Shown piece by piece: positions 1-5,967 of a stretch of DNA of 6,216 nucleotides. A model generated the notes under the pieces. It saw only the letters and a list, made by a program, of their open reading frames with translations. It had not been told where the DNA came from and did no database searches. Location: contig JAUVJM010000079.1 in assembly GCA_030596585.1 (NCBI GenBank), positions 1 through 6,216 of the forward strand, given 5' to 3'. The first letter of the stretch is position 1. Every line of letters starts with the position of its first letter. The position numbers and the translations under genes are program-made. Source of the stretch: a bacterium. GTDB lineage: Bacteria; NPL-UPA2; JAUVJM01.

Positions 1-1193
1 CCGAGGGAACCGTCATAATCCTCGCCAACCGCAGACACAAGGGAGTCTCTCCCACAGGAATCGGGAAAGGTCTCAAAACAAAGGTCAACACAAACATCGG
101 AACGTCGCAGGACAGGACTGTGCTCAGAGAAGAGCTAAGGAAACTAAAAGCCGCCGTGGACTCAGGAACCGACACCGTTATGGATCTGAGCACGGGCGGA
201 AACCTCGACAGAACCAGAAGGAAAATCCTCGAGCATTGCGCTCTTCCCCTTGGGACCGTCCCGATTTATCAAGCCGCTGTCGAAACCGTAAGAAAGAAAA
301 AAGCGCTTACGAAAATGGACAAGGACGACATATTTGCCATAATAGAGAAACAAGCCGCCGAAGGCGTGGATTTTCTCACCGTCCACTGCGGGCTGACCAG
401 AGAAGCTCTTGAACACGTTAGAAAAGAAGGGCGAATCACAAACGTCGTAAGCCGCGGCGGTGCATTTCTCGTCGAATGGATGATATACAATGGCAGGGAA
501 AACCCGCTTTATGAAGACTTTGACCGCCTTCTCGAAATAGCCGGGAAATATGACACGGTGCTGAGTCTTGGCGACGGTATGAGACCGGGATGCATTGCCG
601 ATTCTACGGACAGGGGCCAGATTCAGGAGTTAATATTTCTCGGGGAGCTTGCGCAGAGAGCGCTGGATGCGGAGGTGCAGGTAATGGTCGAAGGTCCCGG
701 GCACATTCCCATCCATCAAGTTGAGGCAAACGTGCTTCTCGAGAAATCGCTCTGTCACGGGGCGCCGTTCTACGTGCTCGGTCCTATTGTAACCGACATA
801 GCACCGGGGTATGACCACATAACTGCCGCAATAGGGGGTGCAATTGCTGCTGCCGCTGGAGCCGACTTTCTCTGTTACGTAACCCCCTCCGAACACCTGA
901 GACTTCCTACGGTAGAGGATGTAAGGGATGGAGTAATCGCCACAAGGATTGCCGCTCATGCCGCCGACATCGCGAAGGGAGTGCATGGAGCCTGCCAGCT
1001 CGATATGAAGCTCTCAAAAATGCGCGAGGACAGAAACTGGACACAGCAATTGAAGCTTGCTCTTGACCCCGTGAAAGCACGGAAATACCGTCGGGAAAGC
1101 CTGCCGGGAACCAGCGACGTGTGTACAATGTGCGGGGAATACTGCGCCATCAAAAAAGTCGAATCCTTCTTCCGAAGAAAGAAAAGGAAATAG
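1..1193 (+). CDS. thiC: ThiC, phosphomethylpyrimidine synthase (5'-truncated by window edge)
   Basis: ThiC is a cytosolic radical-SAM enzyme that rearranges aminoimidazole ribotide into hydroxymethylpyrimidine phosphate for thiamine. The frame is open to the left edge (first full codon at base 3), so the start and probably a few dozen residues are missing. The GTG at 120 is not the start, because ThiC-like sequence (SPTGIGKGL, VNTNIGTS) lies upstream of it. Visible family motifs in order are MDLSTGG, GTVPIYQA, DFLTVHCG, SRGGAFLVEWM, LSLGDGMRPG, MVEGPGHIP, GPIVTDIAPGYDHITAAIGG and FLCYVTPSEHL. A C-terminal cysteine cluster, CTMCGEYC, has the spacing CX2CX3C rather than the CX2CX4C of proteobacterial ThiC. 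About 396 codons are present, which fits the short ThiC form lacking the N-terminal extension of E. coli ThiC. The related benzimidazole synthases (BzaF/BzaA/BzaB) cannot be fully excluded. The stop TAG is followed within 4 nt by a repeat fragment. Confidence 0.95.
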   Translation, partial: EGTVIILANRRHKGVSPTGIGKGLKTKVNTNIGTSQDRTVLREELRKLKAAVDSGTDTVMDLSTGGNLDRTRRKILEHCALPLGTVPIYQAAVETVRKKKALTKMDKDDIFAIIEKQAAEGVDFLTVHCGLTREALEHVRKEGRITNVVSRGGAFLVEWMIYNGRENPLYEDFDRLLEIAGKYDTVLSLGDGMRPGCIADSTDRGQIQELIFLGELAQRALDAEVQVMVEGPGHIPIHQVEANVLLEKSLCHGAPFYVLGPIVTDIAPGYDHITAAIGGAIAAAAGADFLCYVTPSEHLRLPTVEDVRDGVIATRIAAHAADIAKGVHGACQLDMKLSKMREDRNWTQQLKLALDPVKARKYRRESLPGTSDVCTMCGEYCAIKKVESFFRRKKRK

Positions 1194-1196
1194 AAC

Positions 1197-1264
<68 letters not shown>

Positions 1265-1279
1265 AATTCACTAAACAAA

Positions 1280-1570
1280 TTACCCAAGCAGGTCTTTATA
1301 CAAGTCCTTCCACTCAGGGTTAAATTTTTCAATTAATTCCATCTTCCACTGCCTATTCCATTTTTTCATCTGTTTCTCTCGCAAAATGGCACTGTTAGCA
1401 TCATCAGTTTCTTCGTAATAGACAAGACGGTGGACACGATATTCCTTGGTGAATCCATCGACCAGATCATTCTTATGTTCGTATATCCTTTTCAGTAAAT
1501 CGCTCGTCACCCCTATATACAAAGTCCCATTTCTCTTACTTGCCAATATGTAGACATAGTATTGTTTCAC
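1280..1570 (-). CDS. Small GIY-YIG domain endonuclease-like protein
   Basis: This 96-residue protein is a stand-alone GIY-YIG nuclease domain of the small UvrC-like group (COG2827 type). The GIY element is seen as VYI (residues 6-8) and the YIG element as YIG (18-20). The family's conserved arginine follows in LLKRIYEH (R28), and a candidate metal-binding glutamate is in REKQMKKW (E65). The C-terminus FNPEWKDLY is typical of the group. I chose the GTG at 1570. The frame is open for 29 more codons upstream, but those codons read through the family-A palindrome (VIPAKAGIQ), which is not part of the domain. No strong ribosome binding site is visible. The GTG overlaps the lnt stop as GTGA, so translation may be coupled to lnt. 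Its biological role is unknown; these genes are common and often travel with repeats. Its position between inverted repeats is the main clue. Confidence 0.85.
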   Translation of the reverse strand: MKQYYVYILASKRNGTLYIGVTSDLLKRIYEHKNDLVDGFTKEYRVHRLVYYEETDDANSAILREKQMKKWNRQWKMELIEKFNPEWKDLYKDLLG

Positions 1571-3474
1571 AGTTTCCGAAGCTCTCTGGATTCCCGCTTT
1601 CGCGGGAATGACAGGCAAGCAGTAATTTTCACAAAGTTCTTTGTAACACCAAAGCAAAAAAAGAGCAGGGAAGTGAGGGCAAGCACAACCCTGGCAAAAA
1701 CGTCTCCGTGGCGCGTGTAAAACGTCTGTCCTGATACAGGAAAAACCTCCCCCGCCAGAACACCGCTTCTATACGCACCAAGTTCCTTTTCTACTATGCC
1801 ATACGGATTAATCACCCGGGATATCCCGGAATTACCCAGCCTGAGCAAATAAACACGGTTCTCCACCGCCCGGAAGCTCGCGATAGCCGCATGCTGGTGA
1901 TGAGACGTCTCACTCCCCGACCAGACATCATTCGTAATATTGACGAGAAACTCCGCCCCATCCTTCACAAATTTGCGCGTAGAATCTCCGAATATCCCTT
2001 CGAAACATATTAAGACACCAAACCTCACTTTTTTCTGTCTCGCCTCTGCCTGTCCCCTGTCTGTCTCCTGCTGGTCCGCTGCCTGCACACTTGTTGTATT
2101 CTCCTCACGCACAGTCCCATCCGCAGCCGCGGACACGCCCTCCGGAATTTCAAAAATAGTCCGCCGCACTCCCGGCGTAAAATCTCCGGCGTTCCTCAAC
2201 AAATATTCAATCGGTCCGGTATGTCTCCAGAACGGGAAATATTCCGCCGCAGGCACGAGATGCATCTTGTCATACCTGTCAATCACTTCACACGCCGGCG
2301 AAATCAGGAAGACGCTGTTATAATCCCTTCCGCCGCAGTTGTACTGAGCTCCGGTAAGCAGGCATGCTCCCGTCTCTGACAGCATACGGGAAATCTCCAT
2401 CCTGAGCCTTGAATTCACAGCAAAAGCAGTTTCCGGATTCTCGCCGATGGCGGTTTCCGCCCAGATTATCAAATCCGGTCCCGACACTGCCGACCCAAGG
2501 CTGAGAGCAGACAAACGCCCCATTATGTCCGCAGAATTATCCCCCCAGTAACAATCCGTGCCAAAATTCCCCTGGATCAGAACCGCCCGGAGAGGCTCTC
2601 CTTCCTCACGGGAAGGCTTTTTGAGAGCATAGTTTCCCCACAACAACCAGAGCCCCAGGACGACACAAACTATCGCTATAATCTTAGACGCGTAAAAAAC
2701 CCCTTTATTCTTCGAGTAAGCAAAAGCGCATCGAGAAGATAGGTTCTTGACAGGCTCGAACAATAATTCTTTGCGGGGTTCACTGAACTTACACCTCGTG
2801 GACACCCCTATGTGTCTGCGCAGGTTGATTATGACAGAAGCAATCCCGCTGTTCACGAATACAATAAGGAAACTCACCCCGAAAACACCCGTAAACTCTG
2901 CCATCTGAATAACGGAAATCTGTCTGTACTGCGAATACCCCAAACTGTTCCACGGGAATCCGAGAAAACCGAGACTGCGAACGTATTCGAGCGACACCCA
3001 CAGAAGCGGAGCCGCCCACATCATTCTGTCATTGCGAGAAGTCCCGAAGGCGTTCGGGACGACGCAGCAATCCAAAAAGCTGAGATTGCTTTGGGATTTC
3101 ATTCCTCGCAATGATGCCTGGTTCACTAAATCGTTCTGAGTCGGATGAATCCGACCCCTGCAAAATACATTTAGCCCGAGACAGAAAAGTGCAGGATAAA
3201 AGGACAGGATAAGAACCACAAGCGGCAAAACCAGGGGGTCGTACACGTGCATCCAGAAAAGCGATCCGGTATTCCAAACGACGCCGCACAGATACCCCAA
3301 CACAAAAGAATCGCGCGCGTTGACTCTCAGCGTCGCAATAAGGAGGGGCACAAGGGCAAACCAGACAACCCACTCAAGATTCAGAAGAGAGAAGGGAAGT
3401 ACAAGCAGAATCCCTGAAAATACAATTACGAATTTCAAATTACGAATCACGAAAAACCTATGGCTCTTCTCCAA
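1567..3474 (-). CDS. lnt: Lnt, apolipoprotein N-acyltransferase with repeat-derived insertions
   Basis: Lnt transfers an acyl chain from phospholipid to the N-terminal cysteine of diacylated lipoproteins at the inner membrane. The N-terminal part has several membrane helices and the GFPWNSLGYSQ motif (residues 173-183). The nitrilase-like domain carries the triad E340 (IIWAETA), K403 (YDKMHLVP) and C490 (VLICFEG), plus NITNDVW and a last helix near 593-612. At 635 residues it is well over the 512 of E. coli Lnt. The excess is explained by several segments: an ATTGCGAG-type repeat at 121-149 with flanking hairpin sequence from about 108; a 63-nt repeat at 237-257 within a longer insert from about 223; a polar linker at about 446-482; and a family-A repeat at 621-630. 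The N-terminal RNLKFVI matches AATTCGTAATT filler. The start is TTG at 3474 without a Shine-Dalgarno sequence; GTG at 3450 is an alternative. All catalytic residues are present, so it is probably functional. Confidence 0.93.
   Translation of the reverse strand: MEKSHRFFVIRNLKFVIVFSGILLVLPFSLLNLEWVVWFALVPLLIATLRVNARDSFVLGYLCGVVWNTGSLFWMHVYDPLVLPLVVLILSFYPALFCLGLNVFCRGRIHPTQNDLVNQASLRGMKSQSNLSFLDCCVVPNAFGTSRNDRMMWAAPLLWVSLEYVRSLGFLGFPWNSLGYSQYRQISVIQMAEFTGVFGVSFLIVFVNSGIASVIINLRRHIGVSTRCKFSEPRKELLFEPVKNLSSRCAFAYSKNKGVFYASKIIAIVCVVLGLWLLWGNYALKKPSREEGEPLRAVLIQGNFGTDCYWGDNSADIMGRLSALSLGSAVSGPDLIIWAETAIGENPETAFAVNSRLRMEISRMLSETGACLLTGAQYNCGGRDYNSVFLISPACEVIDRYDKMHLVPAAEYFPFWRHTGPIEYLLRNAGDFTPGVRRTIFEIPEGVSAAADGTVREENTTSVQAADQQETDRGQAEARQKKVRFGVLICFEGIFGDSTRKFVKDGAEFLVNITNDVWSGSETSHHQHAAIASFRAVENRVYLLRLGNSGISRVINPYGIVEKELGAYRSGVLAGEVFPVSGQTFYTRHGDVFARVVLALTSLLFFCFGVTKNFVKITACLSFPRKRESRELRKL
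1585..1613 (-). repeat. Family-A palindromic repeat, copy in lnt 3' end
   Basis: This is the reverse complement of the 29-nt core at 1235-1263, and the identity extends to 31 nt (1585-1615). Its hairpin arms are ATTCCCGC and GCGGGAAT. It is translated in the lnt frame as residues 621-630 (LSFPRKRESR). Confidence 0.92.
2704..2766 (-). repeat. Family-C 63-nt repeat, copy 1 (in frame inside lnt)
   Basis: It matches 4909-4971 in inverted orientation at 59 of 63 positions by hand alignment. It is exactly 21 codons long and encodes Lnt residues 237-257 (LLFEPVKNLSS followed by RCAFAYSKNK). It lies between two predicted membrane helices, probably in a cytoplasmic loop. Adjoining codons for residues 223-236 are probably also foreign. 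Confidence 0.88.
3029..3114. repeat. 86-nt MITE-like element with nested inverted repeats, inside lnt
   Basis: Perfect 10-bp terminal inverted repeats TCATTGCGAG (3029-3038) and CTCGCAATGA (3105-3114) bound the element. Inside are an 8-bp perfect hairpin GTCCCGAA / TTCGGGAC (3041-3060) and a 7-bp inverted pair AGCAATC / GATTGCT (3066-3072, 3084-3090). It is read in frame as Lnt residues 121-149. A separate 7-bp hairpin, GTCGGAT / ATCCGAC, lies just outside at 3140-3155. Confidence 0.85.
3420..3448. repeat. AATTACGAATT filler at lnt 5' end
   Basis: AT-rich reiterations of ATTACGAAT lie here, similar in type to the blocks at 3582-3603 and 3621-3649. They are read in lnt as the N-terminal VIRNLKFVI. 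This makes the true start of Lnt uncertain, since conserved membrane sequence begins only after it. Confidence 0.6.
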
Positions 3475-3487
3475 ATGTAGTGGATAT

Positions 3488-3568
3488 TGTCATTCCCGCG
3501 CAGGCGGGAATCCAGAAACGCCACAGTCGTGCTGGAATCCTGGATTCCGCATCAAGTGCGGAATGACA
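3488..3568. repeat. Family-A inverted pair (REPIN/BIME-like unit), 81 nt
   Basis: Two 29-nt copies face each other. The left copy (3488-3516) runs TGTCATTCCCGC to CCAGA with loop bases CAG. The right copy (3540-3568) is its inverted relative with a more diverged hairpin (CCGCATCAAGTGCGG). The 23-nt spacer contains a further partial CTGGAATCC. Heads face outward and tails inward, as in the pair flanking the GIY-YIG gene. The unit occupies most of the gap between the transpeptidase gene and lnt and would form a long hairpin in the lnt leader. Confidence 0.85.
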
Positions 3569-3581
3569 TACAATATATCTC

Positions 3582-3649
3582 AATTCGTAATTCCTAATTT
3601 TCACCTATGCGACTCCGTATAATTCGTAATTCTTAATTCCTAATTTTCA
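3582..3649. repeat. Direct repeats of AATTCGTAATTCCTAATTTTCA type
   Basis: One 22-nt unit at 3582-3603 recurs at 3621-3649 with an internal 7-nt reiteration (AATTCTT). The TAG stop of the L,D-transpeptidase gene (3640-3642) is supplied by this block (AATTAG on the minus strand). Confidence 0.75.
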
Positions 3650-4869
3650 ACACTCGTCCCCGCAATAACCACGGACGTCCCCACGGTTGCCAGTACGTAC
3701 AATTCCTCTACATCCTCGTTATGCATCCGGATACAGCCCGCCGAGGCATGTTTTCCCACCGTCTCCGGCTGTGTGGTGCCGTGGATACCATATCCCGTCT
3801 TATCCAATCCCATCCACCGCGAGCCGAGTATGTTCCTGGAATGCCCGTAGGGAAACACGCCATCCTCAGCATACCAGACGGGTTTGATTTGCTTGCTAAC
3901 AATTTTGAATTTGCCGATCGGCGTGCATCCGAATTTACCTGTCCCGACAGAATATTCCTTGAAAAACCTGCCATTCAATTTCAAAGTGAGGATATTCCTA
4001 TCCGCATCTACGGAAATCTCAAAGCCGCCGGGTGTAATTACCAGCCGTTTCCCCAACGGAAGTATTTTCCTTTCAAGCCCGTTTGCCTTTCTTATGAGAC
4101 TGACAGTAGTATTATGCTCATTCGCAATCTTCTCGAGTGTATCGCCCGCTTTCGCTTCATACTCGATGCTGTCTTCCGTCACATACGGAGAAAAAATAAG
4201 CTTCATGTTCAAGTCCCCCAGCTTCTTCTTCGCCCTGATAGCCAGAGAGCCTTCCTGCCAGGATGAAAGCACCACTTCATACCTTTCCCTTGCATCCTTC
4301 CACTTCCTGATCTGCTCATAACAATTGCCAAGGCTCAGCATTATTTCGGGAACGATGTCGGAACCTTCGAACTCAGACAGCATTCTTTCATACTCACCAA
4401 TAGCTTTATCATACTGCCCATCAATCTCCAGGATACGCGCCAGCTGGTACAAGCTCGCCGGATAATATTTCTCATCAGGCTTACTTCCAGCCACCCTTTT
4501 CCACAGAACCTCTGCCTCCTCAACACGCTCTAAATTACTCAGGCATATCCCGTGCAAATAGCTAACTGCCACCTTCCGAAACCGCGGATATTTTCCCTGC
4601 ATCCTCTCAAACATCTGCAGGGCGTCGTCGTACTTCTTTTCCACACAGAGAGCCTCCGCTTTCTCCAAATCGGCGGTAAGCTTTCTTGCAATACCAACTC
4701 TCAGGAAAATCCCCGCCGCGACAGAGATGGCAATCAGGAGAACCAATATCCGGAGACATATCCTTTGTCCTTTCGTGACGATAGTCTGCCCCGCCGGAAC
4801 TTTGCGCCCTTTCCCCGCCGACCCGCCGGTTTTCCTGCTCCTCTTCTTAATTACTTTTTCCTTTGCCAA
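3640..4869 (-). CDS. Membrane-anchored TPR-LysM-YkuD L,D-transpeptidase
   Basis: This protein probably cross-links peptidoglycan stem peptides, or attaches proteins to them, in the periplasm. Numbered from the TTG at 4869 (409 residues), it has a very basic N-terminus, one membrane helix (about 38-57), TPR-like helical repeats (about 63-207), a LysM domain at 235-279 (AGDTLEKIANEHNTTVSLI then KANG), and a YkuD domain from about 285. In the YkuD domain the catalytic motif is H363-G ... S376-A-G-C379-I-R381. The start is inferred from a good Shine-Dalgarno AGGAG 8 nt ahead of the TTG. A GTG 10 codons upstream (4899) is also open but has no such site and sits inside a palindrome. It lies between lgt and lnt, so its substrate might be a lipoprotein, as with ErfK/YbiS and Braun lipoprotein; that is inference. 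The last codons run into AT-rich repeat sequence. Confidence 0.92.
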   Translation of the reverse strand: MAKEKVIKKRSRKTGGSAGKGRKVPAGQTIVTKGQRICLRILVLLIAISVAAGIFLRVGIARKLTADLEKAEALCVEKKYDDALQMFERMQGKYPRFRKVAVSYLHGICLSNLERVEEAEVLWKRVAGSKPDEKYYPASLYQLARILEIDGQYDKAIGEYERMLSEFEGSDIVPEIMLSLGNCYEQIRKWKDARERYEVVLSSWQEGSLAIRAKKKLGDLNMKLIFSPYVTEDSIEYEAKAGDTLEKIANEHNTTVSLIRKANGLERKILPLGKRLVITPGGFEISVDADRNILTLKLNGRFFKEYSVGTGKFGCTPIGKFKIVSKQIKPVWYAEDGVFPYGHSRNILGSRWMGLDKTGYGIHGTTQPETVGKHASAGCIRMHNEDVEELYVLATVGTSVVIAGTSVEN

Positions 4870-4877
4870 TTTTCTTA

Positions 4878-4882
4878 CTCCT
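4878..4882 (-). promoter_or_regulatory. Ribosome binding site deciding the TTG start of the L,D-transpeptidase
   Basis: AGGAG lies 8 nt ahead of the TTG at 4869-4867. The competing upstream GTG (4899) has no purine-rich site before it. Confidence 0.65.
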
Positions 4883-4889
4883 TTTTTGT

Positions 4890-4903
4890 AACCGTTCACG
4901 GTT
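4890..4903. repeat. Perfect palindrome AACCGT-TC-ACGGTT
   Basis: The 6-bp stem AACCGT / ACGGTT has a 2-nt loop, just upstream of the transpeptidase start. Its GTTCACGG half (4894-4901) recurs inverted as CCGTGAAC at 4989-4996, so the two bracket the 63-nt family-C copy. It could be an element end, an operator or filler; the sequence does not decide. Confidence 0.5.
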
Positions 4904-4908
4904 GCGAG

Positions 4909-4971
4909 TTATTGTTCGAGCTTGTCGAGAACCTATCTTCTCGATGCGCTTCCGCTTACTCGAAGAATAAA
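4909..4971 (+). repeat. Family-C 63-nt repeat, copy 2 (intergenic)
   Basis: It is the inverted partner of 2704-2766 with four mismatches. Here it lies between lgt and the transpeptidase gene. Read on the plus strand it would give almost the same peptide as in Lnt (NLSSRCASAYSKNK), but no gene is there. Confidence 0.88.
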
Positions 4972-5048
4972 CGGAGTTCACTCTTTAGCCGTGAACAGCT
5001 ACCCTTTTTTTTACACACAGCGGCTTTAATTTCTGCGTATGCCTATTC

Positions 5049-5145
5049 TCATTCTGAGCCCATCTTGTCATTCTGAGGGCGAAGCCCGAAGAATCTCTCT
5101 CCCGTCCTCGATTTAAGCAGATCCTTCGCTCCGCTCAGGATGACA
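5049..5145. repeat. Family-B inverted pair (REPIN/BIME-like unit) with truncated head
   Basis: A truncated head TCATTCTGAGCCC (5049-5061) is followed by a full copy at 5066-5096 (stem GGGC-GAA-GCCC) and an inverted relative at 5119-5145 of the CATCCTGAGCGGAGCGAAGG type. The pair spans 80 nt with a 22-nt loop, nearly the size of the family-A unit at 3488-3568. The right copy is translated as Lgt residues 251-259. A further orphan half head (TGACA) follows at about 5153. Confidence 0.82.
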
Positions 5146-5895
5146 CTTACAATGACACTTCTTCATACATACTAATGCAGCCATAACGGTAACAACCGCC
5201 ATCACATGTGCCCATGCCAGGTTCAACCCTCCCGGATACATCGAGTCGGCCCGGAAAAACTCTATTCCAAACCTCAATCCGGAATAGGTAATAGCATACA
5301 ACAAAAACACGTATCCGTCAGGCATTTTTTTCTTCCTTATGCCCCAGAGAAAAAAGAATATTCCGAGATTCCCCGCCATTTCATAAAGCTGGGTGGGATG
5401 CAAAGGCACATTCAGAAGAGCCGACGATTCAGGATGCCTGAACGTAACAGCCCACGGGACAGTAGTTTCCCGTCCATAACAACACCCATTCAGAAAACAG
5501 CCTGCCCTCCCGATAGCCTGCGCCAGTATAAGACCCGGAGCTACAGTATCCGCGAATTTCCAGAAAGGTATCTTCCTCCTTGCGGTAAACCATATTCCGG
5601 CAAGAAACCCTCCCAAAATCCCGCCGTGAAAAGCAAGTCCCCCCTGCCACAGTTTTATGATATCCAGAGGCTGTCCCCAAAAGTATCCAATATTAAGCGC
5701 CGCATAGTATAGCCTTGCTCCCACAATGCCGCTGATAACCGCATAGGAGGCAAAGTCAACCATACACTCAGGGCTAAACCCCTTTCTCACGCATTCTTTT
5801 CTGCCAATATAAATGGCAGCAATGAAAGCAGCCGCCATCATTATCCCATAGAACCGAATCGTAACTGCCCCGAGTTTAAGAAAGATTGGATACAT
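5113..5895 (-). CDS. lgt: Lgt, prolipoprotein diacylglyceryl transferase
   Basis: Lgt transfers diacylglycerol from phosphatidylglycerol to the lipobox cysteine of prolipoproteins, the first step of lipoprotein maturation in the inner membrane. The 260 residues include about seven membrane helices. Family motifs are GGLAFHGGILGG (H90), the Lgt signature around R130 (IGRAGCFLNGCCYG), PLHPTQLYE (164-172) and RFGIEFFR (208-215). The ATG at 5895 begins a normal Lgt N-terminus (MYPIFLKLG...IRFYGIM), though no Shine-Dalgarno sequence is visible upstream. The gap to rnfB is 43 nt. The last ten residues (CHPERSEGSA) come mainly from a family-B repeat, so the ancestral C-terminus was probably near residue 249. 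It forms an envelope group with the transpeptidase gene and lnt, which performs the last lipidation step; lspA is not in view. Confidence 0.96.
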   Translation of the reverse strand: MYPIFLKLGAVTIRFYGIMMAAAFIAAIYIGRKECVRKGFSPECMVDFASYAVISGIVGARLYYAALNIGYFWGQPLDIIKLWQGGLAFHGGILGGFLAGIWFTARRKIPFWKFADTVAPGLILAQAIGRAGCFLNGCCYGRETTVPWAVTFRHPESSALLNVPLHPTQLYEMAGNLGIFFFLWGIRKKKMPDGYVFLLYAITYSGLRFGIEFFRADSMYPGGLNLAWAHVMAVVTVMAALVCMKKCHCKCHPERSEGSA

Positions 5896-5910
5896 TTTTA
5901 AAATACAATC

Positions 5911-5931
5911 GTCAGTGGTCAGTGGTCAGCC
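5911..5931. repeat. Tandem heptamer GTCAGTG x3 upstream of lgt
   Basis: Two perfect GTCAGTG units (5911-5924) are followed by a third, degenerate unit GTCAGCC (5925-5931), in the 43-nt rnfB-lgt gap. Confidence 0.7.
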
Positions 5932-5936
5932 ATTCC

Positions 5937-5967
5937 TGTCATTCTGAGGGCGAAGCCCGAAGAATCT
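5937..5967 (+). repeat. Family-B palindromic repeat at the rnfB 3' end
   Basis: It is identical over 31 nt to the copy at 5066-5096, and the identity extends one more base. Its hairpin is GGGC-GAA-GCCC. The TGA stop of rnfB (5939-5941, minus strand) is formed by the repeat head. Confidence 0.92.

Noticed and set aside
1280..1657. Longer 125-residue version of the GIY-YIG protein
   Set aside because: Its first 29 residues translate lnt 3' sequence and the family-A palindrome (VIPAKAGIQ). The domain begins right after the GTG at 1570.
1567..3474. Frameshift or pseudogene in lnt to explain its extra length
   Set aside because: The frame is continuous, all catalytic motifs lie in order, and the extra length is accounted for by in-frame repeats and a linker.
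3721..4266. Plus-strand open frame of 181 codons
   Set aside because: It is antisense to the LysM and YkuD parts of the transpeptidase gene and has no protein-like features.
4870..4899. GTG at 4899 as start of the transpeptidase gene
   Set aside because: It has no ribosome binding site and lies within the AACCGTTCACGGTT palindrome. The TTG at 4869 has AGGAG at 8 nt. It remains possible.
5005..5012. T-run as an intrinsic terminator
   Set aside because: On the plus strand no gene reads into it, and the sequence ahead has no good stem. On the minus strand it is an A-run.
4552..5076. Plus-strand open frame of 174 codons across the transpeptidase 5' end and the following gap
   Set aside because: It is antisense to the transpeptidase gene and then translates the family-C repeat. 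It has no recognisable domain.
5206..5712. Plus-strand open frame of 168 codons
   Set aside because: It is an antisense shadow of lgt.
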